Shown one piece after another: positions 24,501 through 36,181 of a stretch of DNA of 64,000 bases. Each line of letters starts with the position of its first letter. The first letter of the stretch is position 1. Position numbers and translations under genes: made by a program. Origin of the DNA: Paramecium octaurelia (taxonomy: Eukaryota; Ciliophora; Oligohymenophorea; Peniculida; Parameciidae); the NCBI GenBank assembly GCA_905182995.1, contig CAJJDP010000046.1, forward strand, positions 438,488 through 502,487. The letters are read 5' to 3'. Under the pieces are notes generated by a model, which was given only the letters and a program-made list of their open reading frames with translations, was not told the origin of the DNA and searched no databases.

Positions 24501-25495
24501 GCACATCTTCCCTTAACATATTCTTATGGACATTCAAGGACAACCTTACGATGTCCACCTGCTTATTATTCTGTTGAACTGGAGTCACTCTGACAAGATT
24601 GTTTTTTTTGCACCAAGTTTCAAAATGTGGTTGGGATGGCACATTCAAATATTAAATATTAAGGAATTTACAAATTTTCTCCCAGCCCCATCTTTTTAGA
24701 GGATCCTTCTCCAGTAATCTAGAATTAAATCACAAGAAATTACCCTTTGATGAAGTCCCAACATTAGACCTCCAATGGTTTGACTTCTGCATTCAAAATT
24801 AATTCAACCAACTCAGTAAAGCTACTGCATTAGAATGGAGGTTATCCAATGCATAATTCATATGCAATACATCCCAAGGCCCATAAATCACTTTAGAAAC
24901 TGTATACTCCACCCTCGTGAAATAATTCGGGTGCCATATAATAGGGTGATCCTCTTTTAGACATCTCGACATCTGGACCGATGGTGGCTGAGATCATGTC
25001 CACCAAGCGCTTTGCATTTCCCAAATCACTGAGCTTGGCTACTCCGTATTCATTGAATAACACATTCGATGGTCTCAAATCGCAATAGACTATGATTAAT
25101 TTCAAATGACTCACTTATGCCCTTGGAATGCAAATAGTTTAATCCTGCAGCCATGTCCCTTACGAAACGCAACACTATGTTTTCTTGTAAGCCTTGTTGA
25201 TCTGCTTCAATTAGTGCCATCAGATCGCCTCCTGGACAATACTCCAAAATCACCCAGAGATGATTGCGCGTCTCATACCAATGATAAAACTTCAAGATGT
25301 TTGGGTGTTTAAGACCGGAGAACATTTTCACCTGATTTCATTTAAATTAATTGATACTTCATTCAAAAGTTTTGTACGTCTGCTTTTCTCCAATGATTTC
25401 ACTGCCATATATTCAATAGTCTTCTTCTTTCTTCCCTTGTACACTACTGAATACTTGCCTTTTCCTATCTCATCGTAAATATGATAGTTATTCAT
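21587..25495 (-). CDS. ULK4: ULK4-type kinase/pseudokinase with HEAT-like C-terminus
   Basis: The span would encode roughly 1230 aa (human ULK4 is about 1275) and has at least five introns. Three are at the start: one after LLNE (26 nt), one with a GTG donor after HSKGI, and one near residue 225. The kinase domain opens MNNYHIYDEIGKGKYSVVYK with YKGRRKKTIEYMAVK. The phrase WYETRNHLWVILEYCPGGDL and the sequence HSKGIIYCDLRPSNVLF place it with ULK4 rather than ULK1/2. The HRD motif reads YCD and DFG reads DLG, while the VAIK lysine is kept (AVK). The remaining 950 residues are a Q/S-rich linker (about 300-450) then helical repeats typical of ULK4's ARM/HEAT region. ULK4 is linked to cilium assembly with STK36. 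Activity cannot be judged from sequence. Confidence 0.9.
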
Positions 25496-25524
25496 AATTT
25501 TTAAATTTTGTTTTATTTTATTTT
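25496..25524. promoter_or_regulatory. 29-bp divergent promoter between ULK4 and LTV1
   Basis: Only 29 AT-rich bases, with a TTTTATTTTATTTTA run, separate the two start codons. A shared bidirectional promoter is the simplest reading. Confidence 0.5.
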
Positions 25525-27343
25525 ATGGGCAAGAAGAAATTCATCAACAAATAGAATGCAGCTACACTCAAAATGGTTCATCAACCAGGTGAAAATAATC
25601 AAGGAGCCACCGACATGATTTGTTTCCAAAAAGTTAATCAACCTGGTACTCAAAATGAATTGTACTCCCCCATCTAATATATCGTAGATCTGAACTCATC
25701 GAAAAAGAACTCAACAAAGGCAAGTTCGATCCCAATCTTAAACCTCGAATGCCTGAAATTGACCCTACATAAGATGCCTTACATTTGGTTGCAGGTAGAG
25801 AAGACCTCTGGATTCATCAATTGGCCAAATAAAAGGCCCTCCAAGCATTAAAACAGAAATAAGAGTAATTCCAGGATGTAGTCATGAAACACTATGATGA
25901 AAATGGATTGCCTATTGATGGGTATGATTACTCCCAGCATCTTGCTCCAGAGAGACGTAATAATTTAATTATATGAACTCCTAGCCTAAGGAGAAGTGGA
26001 GTGTGTCTTTGTGGTTCCAGAAGAAGAGAGATCCAAGGTCGTCTACGATATAGATTTCAAAAGAGAAGAATTAACACAAGAATAATAAGAGGTGTATGAT
26101 CTATTGATGAAAGAAGATGAAGATGACGATGAAAATGTTTAAGAAAACCAAGAAGAATTAGAAGATGATTTTGTTTCCAATTTAATACAATAAAATAAAT
26201 AATAATCCTTTTAAGAGCAGAAAGTAGAATAGGTATAAAAAGTGGAAAAAGCAGCAGAATCACCTAAAAAATAAGTTAGATTTTAAGAGCAAGAAGAATC
26301 TGATAATGATGAGGATTATGAGGATGAAGAGGAAATGGAAATCACTTACGATAAAAAGAAAATGAATTAGAAATCATAATAAAAGTAATTACAACAATAG
26401 AAATAATAAAAATAAACAAAATAATAATAAAGTGATTCTGATTCAGAATTAGAAATTGATTCTGATATGGAAAGAGAATTTGAAAGAGAGATGAATGCCT
26501 ATGAAGCACCTGATGATGAAGATGATGAAGATCAATAAAATAAGGAGTTTGTTAATGATCAAATGCTTAATAAAGTTATAGATGATCATCTTAATACGAT
26601 GACAAAAAAACAATAAAAAAAATCCAAAAATTAACAAAAGTCGCAAGATCAACCTGAAGAAACTGAATGTATGATATATTCCATAACCAATTTTAGAATA
26701 AAAAGAAAAAAGACTTGAGTATTTAAAAAATACAGATTATAATGAGTACTTGAGATAAAAATTCCCTAATGCAGATTTTTCATAATTCCATCTTAAGAAG
26801 GAGATACCACCTCTCACTCCTGAAGAAGATATTGCATTGTAGAACTATCTCAATAGGGAATCAACTGACGAAGAATGTCCTGACATGGAACCTGCTGAAA
26901 AGTATTAAGAAACCATTGTTACTAAATCTCTGCATAACACTACAATGTCTAAAATGAATCCAGATTAATTGAACATCATTAAATATAAAACAAAAGGGCA
27001 AGTCTAATCGACCAAAGAGGATAGGATGAAATAAAAGGAAGAAGAGAAGATTAAAATTAAAGAATTAAAATAAGAGAAGGAGAAGGTCAAAGAAGCTGTT
27101 TGTGGTATGTATACTAATTATATTTTAGAAACCTTGAAGTAAGTAGTTATCAAAAAAGAGGAAACTCCTGAGGAAAAGAAACAGAGGAAAGAATTAGTGA
27201 AATAATTGAAATAAGCATAAAAAGAGAAAAAAAAAGCATTCAAAGAATAACTATAAACGATGTCAAAAAAACTATAAAAATAAAAATTGGCTAATATTCA
27301 AAGTAATTAAGCCGAAGGTGTTTCAATTGTTAAAATAGCATGA
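25525..27343 (+). CDS. LTV1: LTV1, 40S ribosome biogenesis factor
   Basis: A 570-aa protein with introns at 25662-25687, 25957-25984, 26669-26696 and 27105-27128. It begins MGKKKFINKQNAATLKMVHQ, the conserved N-terminal KKFIxKKxAxxFxLVHR block of LTV1, and later has the DGYDYSQHLAPERP motif (family: YDYxQHLK). The middle (about 180-330) is acidic and Q-rich (EDEDDDENVQENQEELEDDF). The C-terminal 120 residues are a long basic helix (KKQRKELVKQLKQAQKEKKK), as in yeast and human LTV1. The protein binds pre-40S subunits with Enp1 and Rps3, and its release is triggered by casein kinase phosphorylation. Serine clusters near 320-345 could be targets, but that is an inference. Confidence 0.9.
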
Positions 27344-27746
27344 TTATTTCATTTTGTTTAATAACATTTTTATTATTATTAAATATTATTTGTTATATTT
27401 AAGGAGAAAATTTAGTAAATAAGAAAAATAACAGCTTTACGCATTGACTTATAAAAGTTTAGTATGGTTTTACTGAGCAGAGAAAGCCTCCTGCTGAATA
27501 ATAAGATCTATAGTTTTTTATCAACCCTAAGAATAATAGTATTTGTTTTATTGATATATTTGATTGATTACTTAAGTTTATTTAATAATATTTGTCTGAT
27601 AACTTAATGCAATAAGATCCATATAATTGGCCTTTCCCTCATCGTTAAGATCTCATGAGTCTTTCAACAATCAGTATTTAAAATGTCGAATATCATTAGA
27701 AAACTAAAGAAGAGATTTCGTCTATGAAAATAGATCTTAATCAACA
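27344..27746. other. Spacer with unassigned open stretch
   Basis: About 400 bp upstream of the repeat protein. A plus-strand frame at about 27607-27747 starts MQQDPYNWPFPHR. It is open until a TGA at 27748, and could be an upstream exon or a short separate product. I could not join it to the next gene with a convincing intron. Confidence 0.35.
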
Positions 27747-28732
27747 ATGACAATATAAGGCATTGACGGAGCAGCTCCAAAGTTAAAGCCATATCAATAC
27801 TTAAATAAAGAATAATTTTGTAATCGAGATGATGATATTCCAGGAACTAAATCTCGACCACTAATCAGATCCAGCAATAGATCTGATAACCAGTTGATGA
27901 TAGATGATATAAAAGGAACGAGACCTAAAGTGAATAAATTTTCAACAAATAGAGAGCCTATAAATCCTCTTGAACCTGCCTATAAAATAGCATCGTATGA
28001 ATAAGTTGAACCAATTTTACCTAAATTCATAAGAGATAGCCACAATGTGCAGGATATTGAAGGGACACAGCCTTCGTCTATGAATCCTAAATTGAAAAAG
28101 CAGCCTGTCACTATGGAAGAGGTGGAAGGTTCGCATCCTAAATAGCGTTTCTTGCCTAAAGGTATTCATTTACTAAAGTGAAGATTATGTTGATTCGTTG
28201 CAAGTCAAGGATATCAATAATGATTTATTACACAAGTATGTTCGAAATACCAATCCTATTGATCCCGTTTATCCGCATAGAGATGAAGATGGGTATGAAA
28301 GATATATGATAAAATTAGAAAACTAGTGTAAATAGGTTTTATAGACGGAAGCAAAACTAAATAACTACATCCCGTAACAATTAACAAATTCGCCTCCTCC
28401 ATTCTAACAACTAAGGATATTATAGGTGCTTAGGCTGGGTCTCACTCGTAGCACTTTTTGAGGACAAATGAAAGGAAAGACTATAGACAAATAAATAGTG
28501 TATCCGATATAGAAGGGGTGAAGCCTGGCTCACTTAAAAAAGGAATTGAAAGTAAGAGGTACACAAATCCATTGATGCCTGCATATTAAATGCCAGGAAG
28601 CAGTGAAATTTAGTAATATTAATAAGTTTTATGGGTAGCTCTATGAAACCCACCAGCGTGTTCTAAAAGAATGCCAGCACATAAATGTTGACAAATGCAT
28701 AAAAGATGGATCTATTCTTACCATAAAGTTGA
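27747..28732 (+). CDS. DIxGxxP-repeat protein, unknown
   Basis: A 303-aa protein with introns at 28162-28183, 28293-28318 and 28613-28638; I chose the ATG at 27747 because the first repeat follows at once (MTIQGIDGAAPK). About seven copies of a short motif with the pattern [DE][IV]xGxxP recur: GIDGAAP, DIPGTKS, DIKGTRP, DIEGTQP, EVEGSHP, DIIGAQA and DIEGVKP. Most spacings are 27-45 residues. Between them lie Asn/Pro-Leu-x-P-x-Y phrases (NPLEPAY, NPIDPVY, NPLMPAY) that also recur. So the protein is a tandem array of a degenerate unit. It has no signal, span or enzyme motif. The regular short motifs would suit a filament or microtubule-binding protein, but that is inference. Confidence 0.7.
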
Positions 28733-28856
28733 TGAATAATTGCTATATATTTTAAATATGATTATTGACTGTGACATTTAGATTTATTAGGAATACAATA
28801 TTAATTTAAATTGTTTAAATTTTGTATTTCTATTACATCATATATTTATTTATCAA

Positions 28857-30798
28857 ATGAATGCCCTCATTGGTAATTTAGCTGGGTCAGATTAAGCAGT
28901 TATTTAAGCTGCATACCCTGGTGAATACGTAAAATTGACTGGAATTGGAAGAGGTTCCTATGCATAAGTGTACAAAGCAGAGACTGCTGATGGACAAGTC
29001 GTGGCTATAAAAGTAGAATTTCTTAATAATTAGCATAGGTTATAGACTTAAAAAATATGCAAAGGGAGATCATACCTTATATGTAAAATGAAATAAAATT
29101 ATTATCAGAGAGTGACAACAAAAATGTGATTAAATTGTTTAAAAGTTAATAAACTCATGATAAATTGATATTAGTTCTGGAGGTACTATTTTATATTAGA
29201 AAAATACTAGTTTTGTTAATTGGATGTAGAATTCATGGTGAAAAGATATTATAAAGGCAAATTGCCAGACGACTTGGCTATAGTTATTTTGAGATAACTT
29301 GTAAATGGATTGTGTTACTTGCATACGAATAAAATCATTCACCGCGACTTGAAGCTAGAAAACTTTGCTATTCGCATGTCAAATGAGGATTGGGTTTCCT
29401 TATAGTCTAAAAATGATCTTTCAGTATTCGAGAGAGCAACCTATAAACTGATTGATTTGGGGTTAGCCAAGAAGTTGGAAGACCTTCAAGCGTAAACAAG
29501 TACTTGGGCAGGAACAGAATTGAACATGGGTATCATATAGCATAATAAATTAAGCACCTGAAATCTTAAATGAATAAAAGTACTCATTCTAAGCTGACAT
29601 GTACAGTCTAGGAGTCTGCTTGTACTACATGTTGTGTGGTAAATATCCTTATTTTGATCCAACAAATAGAACTCCACTTTAAGATTTAATTAAGAAGGAG
29701 AATGCTGATGTAAATCATATTGCTAATGTTTAATTGAGGAGTCTGATACAAAGAATGCTTAAATATGAACCAAAACAAAGAATTACATTCTAGGAATTAT
29801 ATTAACATGACTTTTTTAAGTTTAGAGAGGGAGATCTATCCAATCCAATCGATTTAGAATTAAAAGAGAATTAAATCATTTATTCTTAAGTAATTAATTA
29901 GTCAATTATGGAAAATGGTCAATAAATATAATAAATTGAAGATAATACAGTAAAAATTGAAACCAAAAGTGATGTTAAGAAAATCATTATAGTGGAAAAA
30001 TAAGATTTAGTTAACAATTATATAGAAAGTTAAAATTCTGAAGCCTTTCCAAAAATCCCTATTCAACCCAAAAATAATATTCCTACCAAAATATATGATA
30101 ACTCGAAAAAAGAGGACGATTAAATCATGCAACTTTATAATACAAGAAATTAATACATTGCAATTTTGAAATTAGTTGATTATATCGAAGAAATGATAGT
30201 TTTAGTTAAATCGACGAAGCTTAATTACTTCAATATGGAATCGACATTTAAGATGTATACTGAATACTTAAAGATGGTTTCTAAGCAAATATTCATAAAG
30301 TTATAGCACAGATTCAATTTCTATCAACCTACTCTAGGGTCTTATGATAGATATTTATTATTGGAAAAATAAGTGAAAGGAGAAGATAAAAAAAAACTAG
30401 ATAATATTACTGTTAAGGAAGGATCGAGCACTGGATTCTTTTCATGGTTCAGGAAGAGTGTTCTTAAATAAATACAATGCGAACCCAACGACTCGTTGGA
30501 CTTTATGAAGCAATACGAATAAATCAACATAGAGTTGTATAAAGAATTATTGAAGATGTTGCAAGATTCATTTTACAAATATGAAAAGGATTCTGATCCT
30601 AAATTGAAAAAAATTAAATGCCTACTCTACTTATCCATGATAGATACAGCAAGGTCTAGAGTACTATTTTAAGTAGACCAAAAAAATATTGATTATAAAA
30701 TTGAGGAACTACTATTGGCCAAGGCTAAAGAAGAACCAGACATACTTTCAGAAAAGGTAACCTCTATTTTAGGGTAATATAATTTAAAATACAACTGA
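28857..30798 (+). CDS. ULK/ATG1-like serine/threonine kinase
   Basis: A 620-aa protein with introns at 29013-29038, 29183-29210 and 29530-29554. The kinase domain (about 20-310) has a glycine loop GIGRGSYAQV, VAIKVID lysine and IIHRDLKLENFAI catalytic loop. DLG replaces DFG, followed by GTELNMAPE and DMYSLGVCLYYMLCGKYPY. There is an insertion of about 20 residues between the catalytic loop and DLG. The C-terminal region (about 400-620) is helical and might form an MIT-like domain, as in ATG1/ULK kinases. All catalytic residues are present. Ciliates have many ULK-like kinases, so a role in autophagy is only one option. Confidence 0.85.
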
Positions 30799-31097
30799 TC
30801 AATATTGTATCTACAAATATGGCATTTAATTCTTTATTTATTTTCTTTCTAGATGCAATTCAAACAAATCACTTTTTATGTTATATATGTTAATTTTATA
30901 ATTAAAATTATCGTTAGAAGACAATGAAATTTTAAGAAATTTAAAGGGAAATCTACACAAATGATGAATTGTGTTTGTTCCTGAAGTTTCATCTAAGAAT
31001 ATCAAGTGCTGCTTGCCTAACTTTATCAATTATCCAGCTATACCTAACAAGTCAATACAATCTGTAATTCCACCCATTCTTTGATATGCTGCATCTG
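30799..31097. other. Spacer
   Basis: About 300 bp of AT-rich sequence between two plus-strand genes. No supported frame. Confidence 0.5.
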
Positions 31098-33553
31098 ATG
31101 ACAGAAATGATATCCATCCTATTTGCAATTTTAGGGCTAGTTTATTCATTTTCATATATCACAAAGTTGCAACAAGCTAATTGCTAATATTATGAAAATC
31201 AAAATGATAACATATCTAGACTCTTATTTGTTGCCATCTGCTTTACATTAACAATAGTGATAACCTTGGGAGTCATGAATCCCATATTTTATGAGATAGG
31301 AATGCAATCTAAGGTTGCCTAAATGGAACCTTCATCATACGAAGATTTATAGTTAATATACTAATCAGTGAAATCCCAAGGCAATCTATTGATAGAAGTG
31401 ATTGTATCTGCAGCTTAAACTATAAGTCTCATATTTATGGGCTATGTTTTCCTCCTTTTTAGTAAGAATGCTATTACCTACAATTATTTCATTTACTTTT
31501 TTGCCTTGATAACAAATCTAGTGGCTATCATTGTCTATTCCAAGGAAGATGATATGAAGTCTGTAAGTATTATTAATCACATACTAAATCCCAATGATAA
31601 ATACTTGATAACCTATATTTCAGGAGCATCCTTGTTTATTGCTTTAATAATATTCTCCATATTTTTGATTGATACTTTGGGTCAATATTACAGAATATTC
31701 AAGAACCCCATCTACAAATTTATTTTAGGGTATTATTATTTGTTATATTTCAATTAGAAATATCCTTATAGGTTTAGTGTTTGCTCTGATTGGTAGTAAT
31801 GGACAATTAATAAGGAATCTGTAATAATATTCAGAAATCTATTTGGGCAAAGATGAATGCAGAAATTAAATGAATTTAATCCCATCTCAAATACTTGAGG
31901 ATTTGGGATGTTCCAAGAAGTATTTTGGAGCCCAAGAATCCCTTTAATTGGATTGTCCAAATGAATAATAAACACAGATTTGGGAACACAAAGAAAATGA
32001 ATAGTTTGGCTGTATCAATTGGAACTGTTGCAGTCTAATTAGTCAGATATTATTATAAAAATATATCTCGTACTGCTTATTAACAAGTTGGGAGGCTATC
32101 CTCTTAATTATGTTATCATTTATGATATTTTAAATTAGATTAGTACAAGAAAATGGTAATCTATATTATTTATTTGACAGCTATTTCCTAAACACTAAAA
32201 TAAATTGCTCTTTTATTTTCATTTTCTCTAATATTCGCAGGAATATTTGCAGCTAATTCTTAACCAGATATTGAAATCTACAGGAAAACTTATGTATCTC
32301 CTCAAAATTACATTCCAGTAAACAATTTAAATACTTTACCAACTCATCAAATGTTCTTAGCGATTGACTGGCTCCCTCAATAATGCTCTCAAAAAGTACC
32401 TGTAGACATTGTTTAAAGTATCAAAGATTATTGCTCAAATGACTGTACACTATTAATTGAACTCATACTTTCAATCGAGAATGGATCATTCTTAGTTAAT
32501 ACGATTAATCAAAAAGATCTCATAATATCTTAAGAAGATAATGTTGACTCAGAATTTTTATATCTTAAAGGCCGTTTTAAAGATATCATCCAAAGTATCG
32601 AAGACAACATTTAAGTGTGTCTCTTTTCACCATCTGCAGCCATTAAATGGAATTTTGAGTCTTCTGAACGAAAAAGAAAACATAAACATACTAAATAAGT
32701 AGACTATCCATTGATGCATGAATAGATTATACAGATACCTTCAAAGGTTTAATAAGATGCATTAACTTAATTAATAAAATACTACAATATTTAATTGGTA
32801 TTCTAAGAGAATAACATTTTACCAATTGGAACACAAATTACAATTCATAATTCATTATTGTATAATTGTTAAAGTATTAATATTAATGCTGAGAAAAGCA
32901 TATTAATTAATTAATCCAATGTTGAACAAAATTAATTAACATTCTACAATTATCCCTAAGGTTAATATGCTACAGTTGTATTCAACACTGAAAGCTATCA
33001 AAGTTGTATTTACATTTAGAGTAATCAAAATATTTATATTCATCCAATTATTCCAATTCAGTCAGATTTGACTATCACTTTATCTTGGTTTGGAATCTAT
33101 GATTTGGATTTGATTGTTGAAAATAAAATTTGTAAAGTAGGTAAAAAATATCAGAATGAATGTGGAACTATTAAGACTCATTTTGATTCTCTTGTTGGCA
33201 ATTAATAAACTTCTAATAACTTGTCAAATGGAGAACAAATTACTATCGATTATTTGTCAACTTACGATTATAAAATTTATGTGTAAATTACATTAAATAA
33301 GGAGGAGTTTACCAAATTAAAAAAGACCGAATAAGATAACATAAGTCTTTACTAATAATCAAGTGCTTAAGTGTAGATCTTTGCTAAAAATAGCAGGTAT
33401 CCTTAAGCCAACATATTTGTTAAATAAATAGTTTAAGCTGCCCAAACAATCAAAGAAAGTGATAAATTTAAATATAAATGGTTTGTTGGTTGCATAAAAA
33501 ATGGAGAAGGGCTAGACATTATTAATCAAATCAAAATTAATTATGAGTGTTGA
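31098..33553 (+). CDS. Polytopic membrane protein with large C-terminal ectodomain, unknown
   Basis: An 800-aa model with two introns (31730-31757 and 32156-32180). Spans I see include ISILFAILGLVYSFSYI, LFVAICFTLTIVITLGV, TISLIFMGYVFLLF, YFIYFFALITNLVAIIV, YISGASLFIALIIFSIFLI, NILIGLVFALIG, AILLIMLSFMIFQI and ALLFSFSLIFAGIFAA. A Cys-containing loop (CINWNCC) sits before the last two. The remaining roughly 440 residues are soluble and Asn/Gln-rich. I joined these because both introns are of normal length and keep frame. An alternative is two genes, a multi-span protein and a secreted one starting at ATG 32153 with a hydrophobic leader. No known transporter or receptor motif is recognised. Confidence 0.6.
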
Positions 33554-33580
33554 TATTTACTTTCATTATATATATATTAG

Positions 33581-36181
33581 TCATTTATTTTCTCTGAGAG
33601 GTCTTCCTATTGAAGTCTAACTTCCCTTTATGTCAATGTTCTCTTTATACAAAGATGACTTTCTGACTTCAAAATAGGTGGATTCCTTAAATATAGATAT
33701 TTAATTAATACTTTGATGTTTTTGATATCGAAACCTCTTTTCTTATATGCATCAAACTCTGCTTGAAGCATCATCAAGTCTTCTTGAACTCTATGATAAT
33801 CTTTATTTAAAATAGAGAACTTTTGTCTCCAAGTATCCACTTCATTCTATAAGTAACTAATTCTTTCCTCTAAGTTTGAAAGATCAATATTATTATGTTA
33901 TTCCATCTATCTCATTTAAGAATCCATCTCTACTAATTACATTTGTTTTATTCTAAGTTCCTCTAATAATTTCTCCAACTTGAATCTTAATGAACTTTCA
34001 GATTCAATTTTGCTTTCGAATTCTTTTTATAAATGTTTTGTCTATAAATTAGTTTGTTCATTCAAATATTTCAACTATTACTCAACACCTTGTAGGTGAG
34101 AGATCTAATCCTATTAGAAACGGTTTTTCTTATTTAATTCTTCTTCTAAAGAAAGCTAATATTTCAAATCATTTTTTAGACTATCAATTTACTTAATATT
34201 TTCATTTATTTATTATTACAACTAAATTATTTTTGTATCTTAATTCTAACTATCTTGAAGACTACTTTCCTTGAATTTTTAGAAATCTTCATCTAGTAAC
34301 TATTTCATTTTCTCAAGTCGAGACAATTTTTCATTTTAAGAATTGAATTATTCTTATTATTGACTGTTTTATATTTGTAATCTCTCTAATTCAAAGCAGT
34401 TAATTAATATTTATTATAGTAACAATAACTTTTCTTCTTTTAAAGCTTCCTCACTTAAAATATGATTCTCATTTTATTATTATAAGTAACTAATTTACTC
34501 TGATGAGACCTATTTAAAATTTAATAAAGATGATTGAAGATCTTATATTTGAAGTAATAAATGATTTTACTCTTTGTTTAATTAACTTATTTAATCATTT
34601 AACTAAGACTATTAATTTTCTGCTTCCTGTATTTTTTCATTATTCTATCTTTGCTATTCTTCTGATTAAACCTACTATTCAGTATATTGTTATTTTAATC
34701 CGCAGATCAGATTTTATAATGATTTATTAATTTCTATTTAAGATTCAAGTTATCTTTCTAATTATAATAAACTCTCTGACTTTAAATTTAGATCATCTTT
34801 CAATTCAGTACTGAGAGCTTCATTCTAGATTAATTTTAAATATTAAGTTTTAATCTACTCATCAAAATTATCTAATTTAGTTTTAGTATTTTATAATTCT
34901 TCAGTTATTTAATCTAATTCATTAATTTTATCTTTTAATTAAGAATTCAAGCATATTTACATCTCCTTCAAATCATCAAGTTCTTTCGATTTATCTTCTA
35001 ATTCTTATTTAGTTTATAATAATTGATTGCCCAAATCTTCCCTTTCTTATTTTGTTAATTCATGTTCAATATCTTTACTTGACAATTAGTTCTAATGATT
35101 TTAAGTCTATTGAATTAATTAACTCTGTAGAATTTTGTTAGTTTGATCATTGATGATTGCTTATTATTTTAATTGATAGTTTTATTCTCTGTATTCATTT
35201 AATTCTGTTTCAAGTTTTTGAACCTTATTGCTTATATCTTCCCTTTCTTTATATTCCCTCTAAATTTGATCTTACAATAATTATTCATTTTATTGAGATT
35301 ACGCTAATTTCTATTCTAATAATTCAAGATTCTCTCTGAATGTTTACATTAAGGAGTCCTTTTAAGCGAGCATCTGCTGTGTTTAAGAGTCTTTTTGTGT
35401 AATTTCAAATTTAAGCTCATGGATTATGTTATTTGAAAATAGGAGTTCTTGTTCGCAATTATTATATTTCTATTAAAATTCCTAGATTTAATGGTTCCTT
35501 TCTTCAATCACATTTTACCCTACTTACAATTGCTTTTCATAATCTTGAACTCTAAATTTCAATTGGGAAAGGCCTTCATTTTTATCTTCAATTACATATT
35601 GAAGTCTTTCAATCTCAGAATTCAATAGAGCAATTTTGTTATCAAGTACTTCCTACTATTTTAACTATGAAGATAAGAATCTGATTTAGTCATCTTGATA
35701 TTAGAACTATGATTTAAAAGTATTAAGCTCTGAATTTAGATAAGAGACTTCTTGCTAGTGATTTTTTTGGGTTTCTTCTAGTAGTTTTCTCTTACTCTCA
35801 GTTTCCAAACTTGTGTTAACCCAAACTTATTATTCGTTATCATATTTCTCTACCTACTGATCTAATTCATTTTAAAGTTCATTTACTCTTTAATTTAATT
35901 TATTATTTTCTTATGTCAATTAATCAATTAAGGTTTCCTAGCATTAATAGATTGTTTACATGTCCTTAACACTTTTTTTCTGTACACAACTTTACAGTCC
36001 TAGTCTCTATCACAGGTCTATATGTAGTAGTGGTGAGAGTGGTTTTGGGCCTTGATTAGTAGGATGTAACCTTCGCTAATCTACCACAAGAATCATGACG
36101 CTTGTCTTTGGGTGGGGAATTGACAACTCTAGTTGTTGCAATAGTCTGAGTTTGAAAAAATTTGGGAGACTGTGGTCTCAT
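33581..36181 (-). CDS. Long coiled-coil protein, 847 aa
   Basis: Introns at 35965-35995 (31 nt) and 33686-33711 (26 nt) give one frame of 847 codons starting MRPQSPKFFQTQTIATTRVV. The first 60 residues are basic, Ser/Thr-rich and look unstructured. From about residue 65 to the end the protein is an almost unbroken heptad helix rich in Leu, Gln, Glu and Lys (QEDLMMLQAEFDAYKKRGFD near the C-terminus). The end reads DIKGSQTSIGRPLREN. Such proteins occur in basal bodies, striated rootlets and the nuclear periphery. The sequence alone does not say which. Very many of the Gln codons are TAA/TAG, so under the standard code the gene would vanish. Confidence 0.85.

Noticed and set aside
28328-28344. 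A 17-nt intron in the DIxGxxP gene
   Set aside because: A normal 26-nt intron at 28293-28318 gives the same frame and a better sequence, so the very short one is not needed.
30838-31029. 63-codon minus-strand frame
   Set aside because: It lies in the spacer and the head of the next gene, with no glutamine recoding, no introns and no family likeness.
33628-33840. Short minus-strand frame ending in RNPPILKSESHLCIKRTLT
   Set aside because: That ending is read-through of an intron at 33686-33711. The spliced frame belongs to the 847-aa coiled-coil protein.
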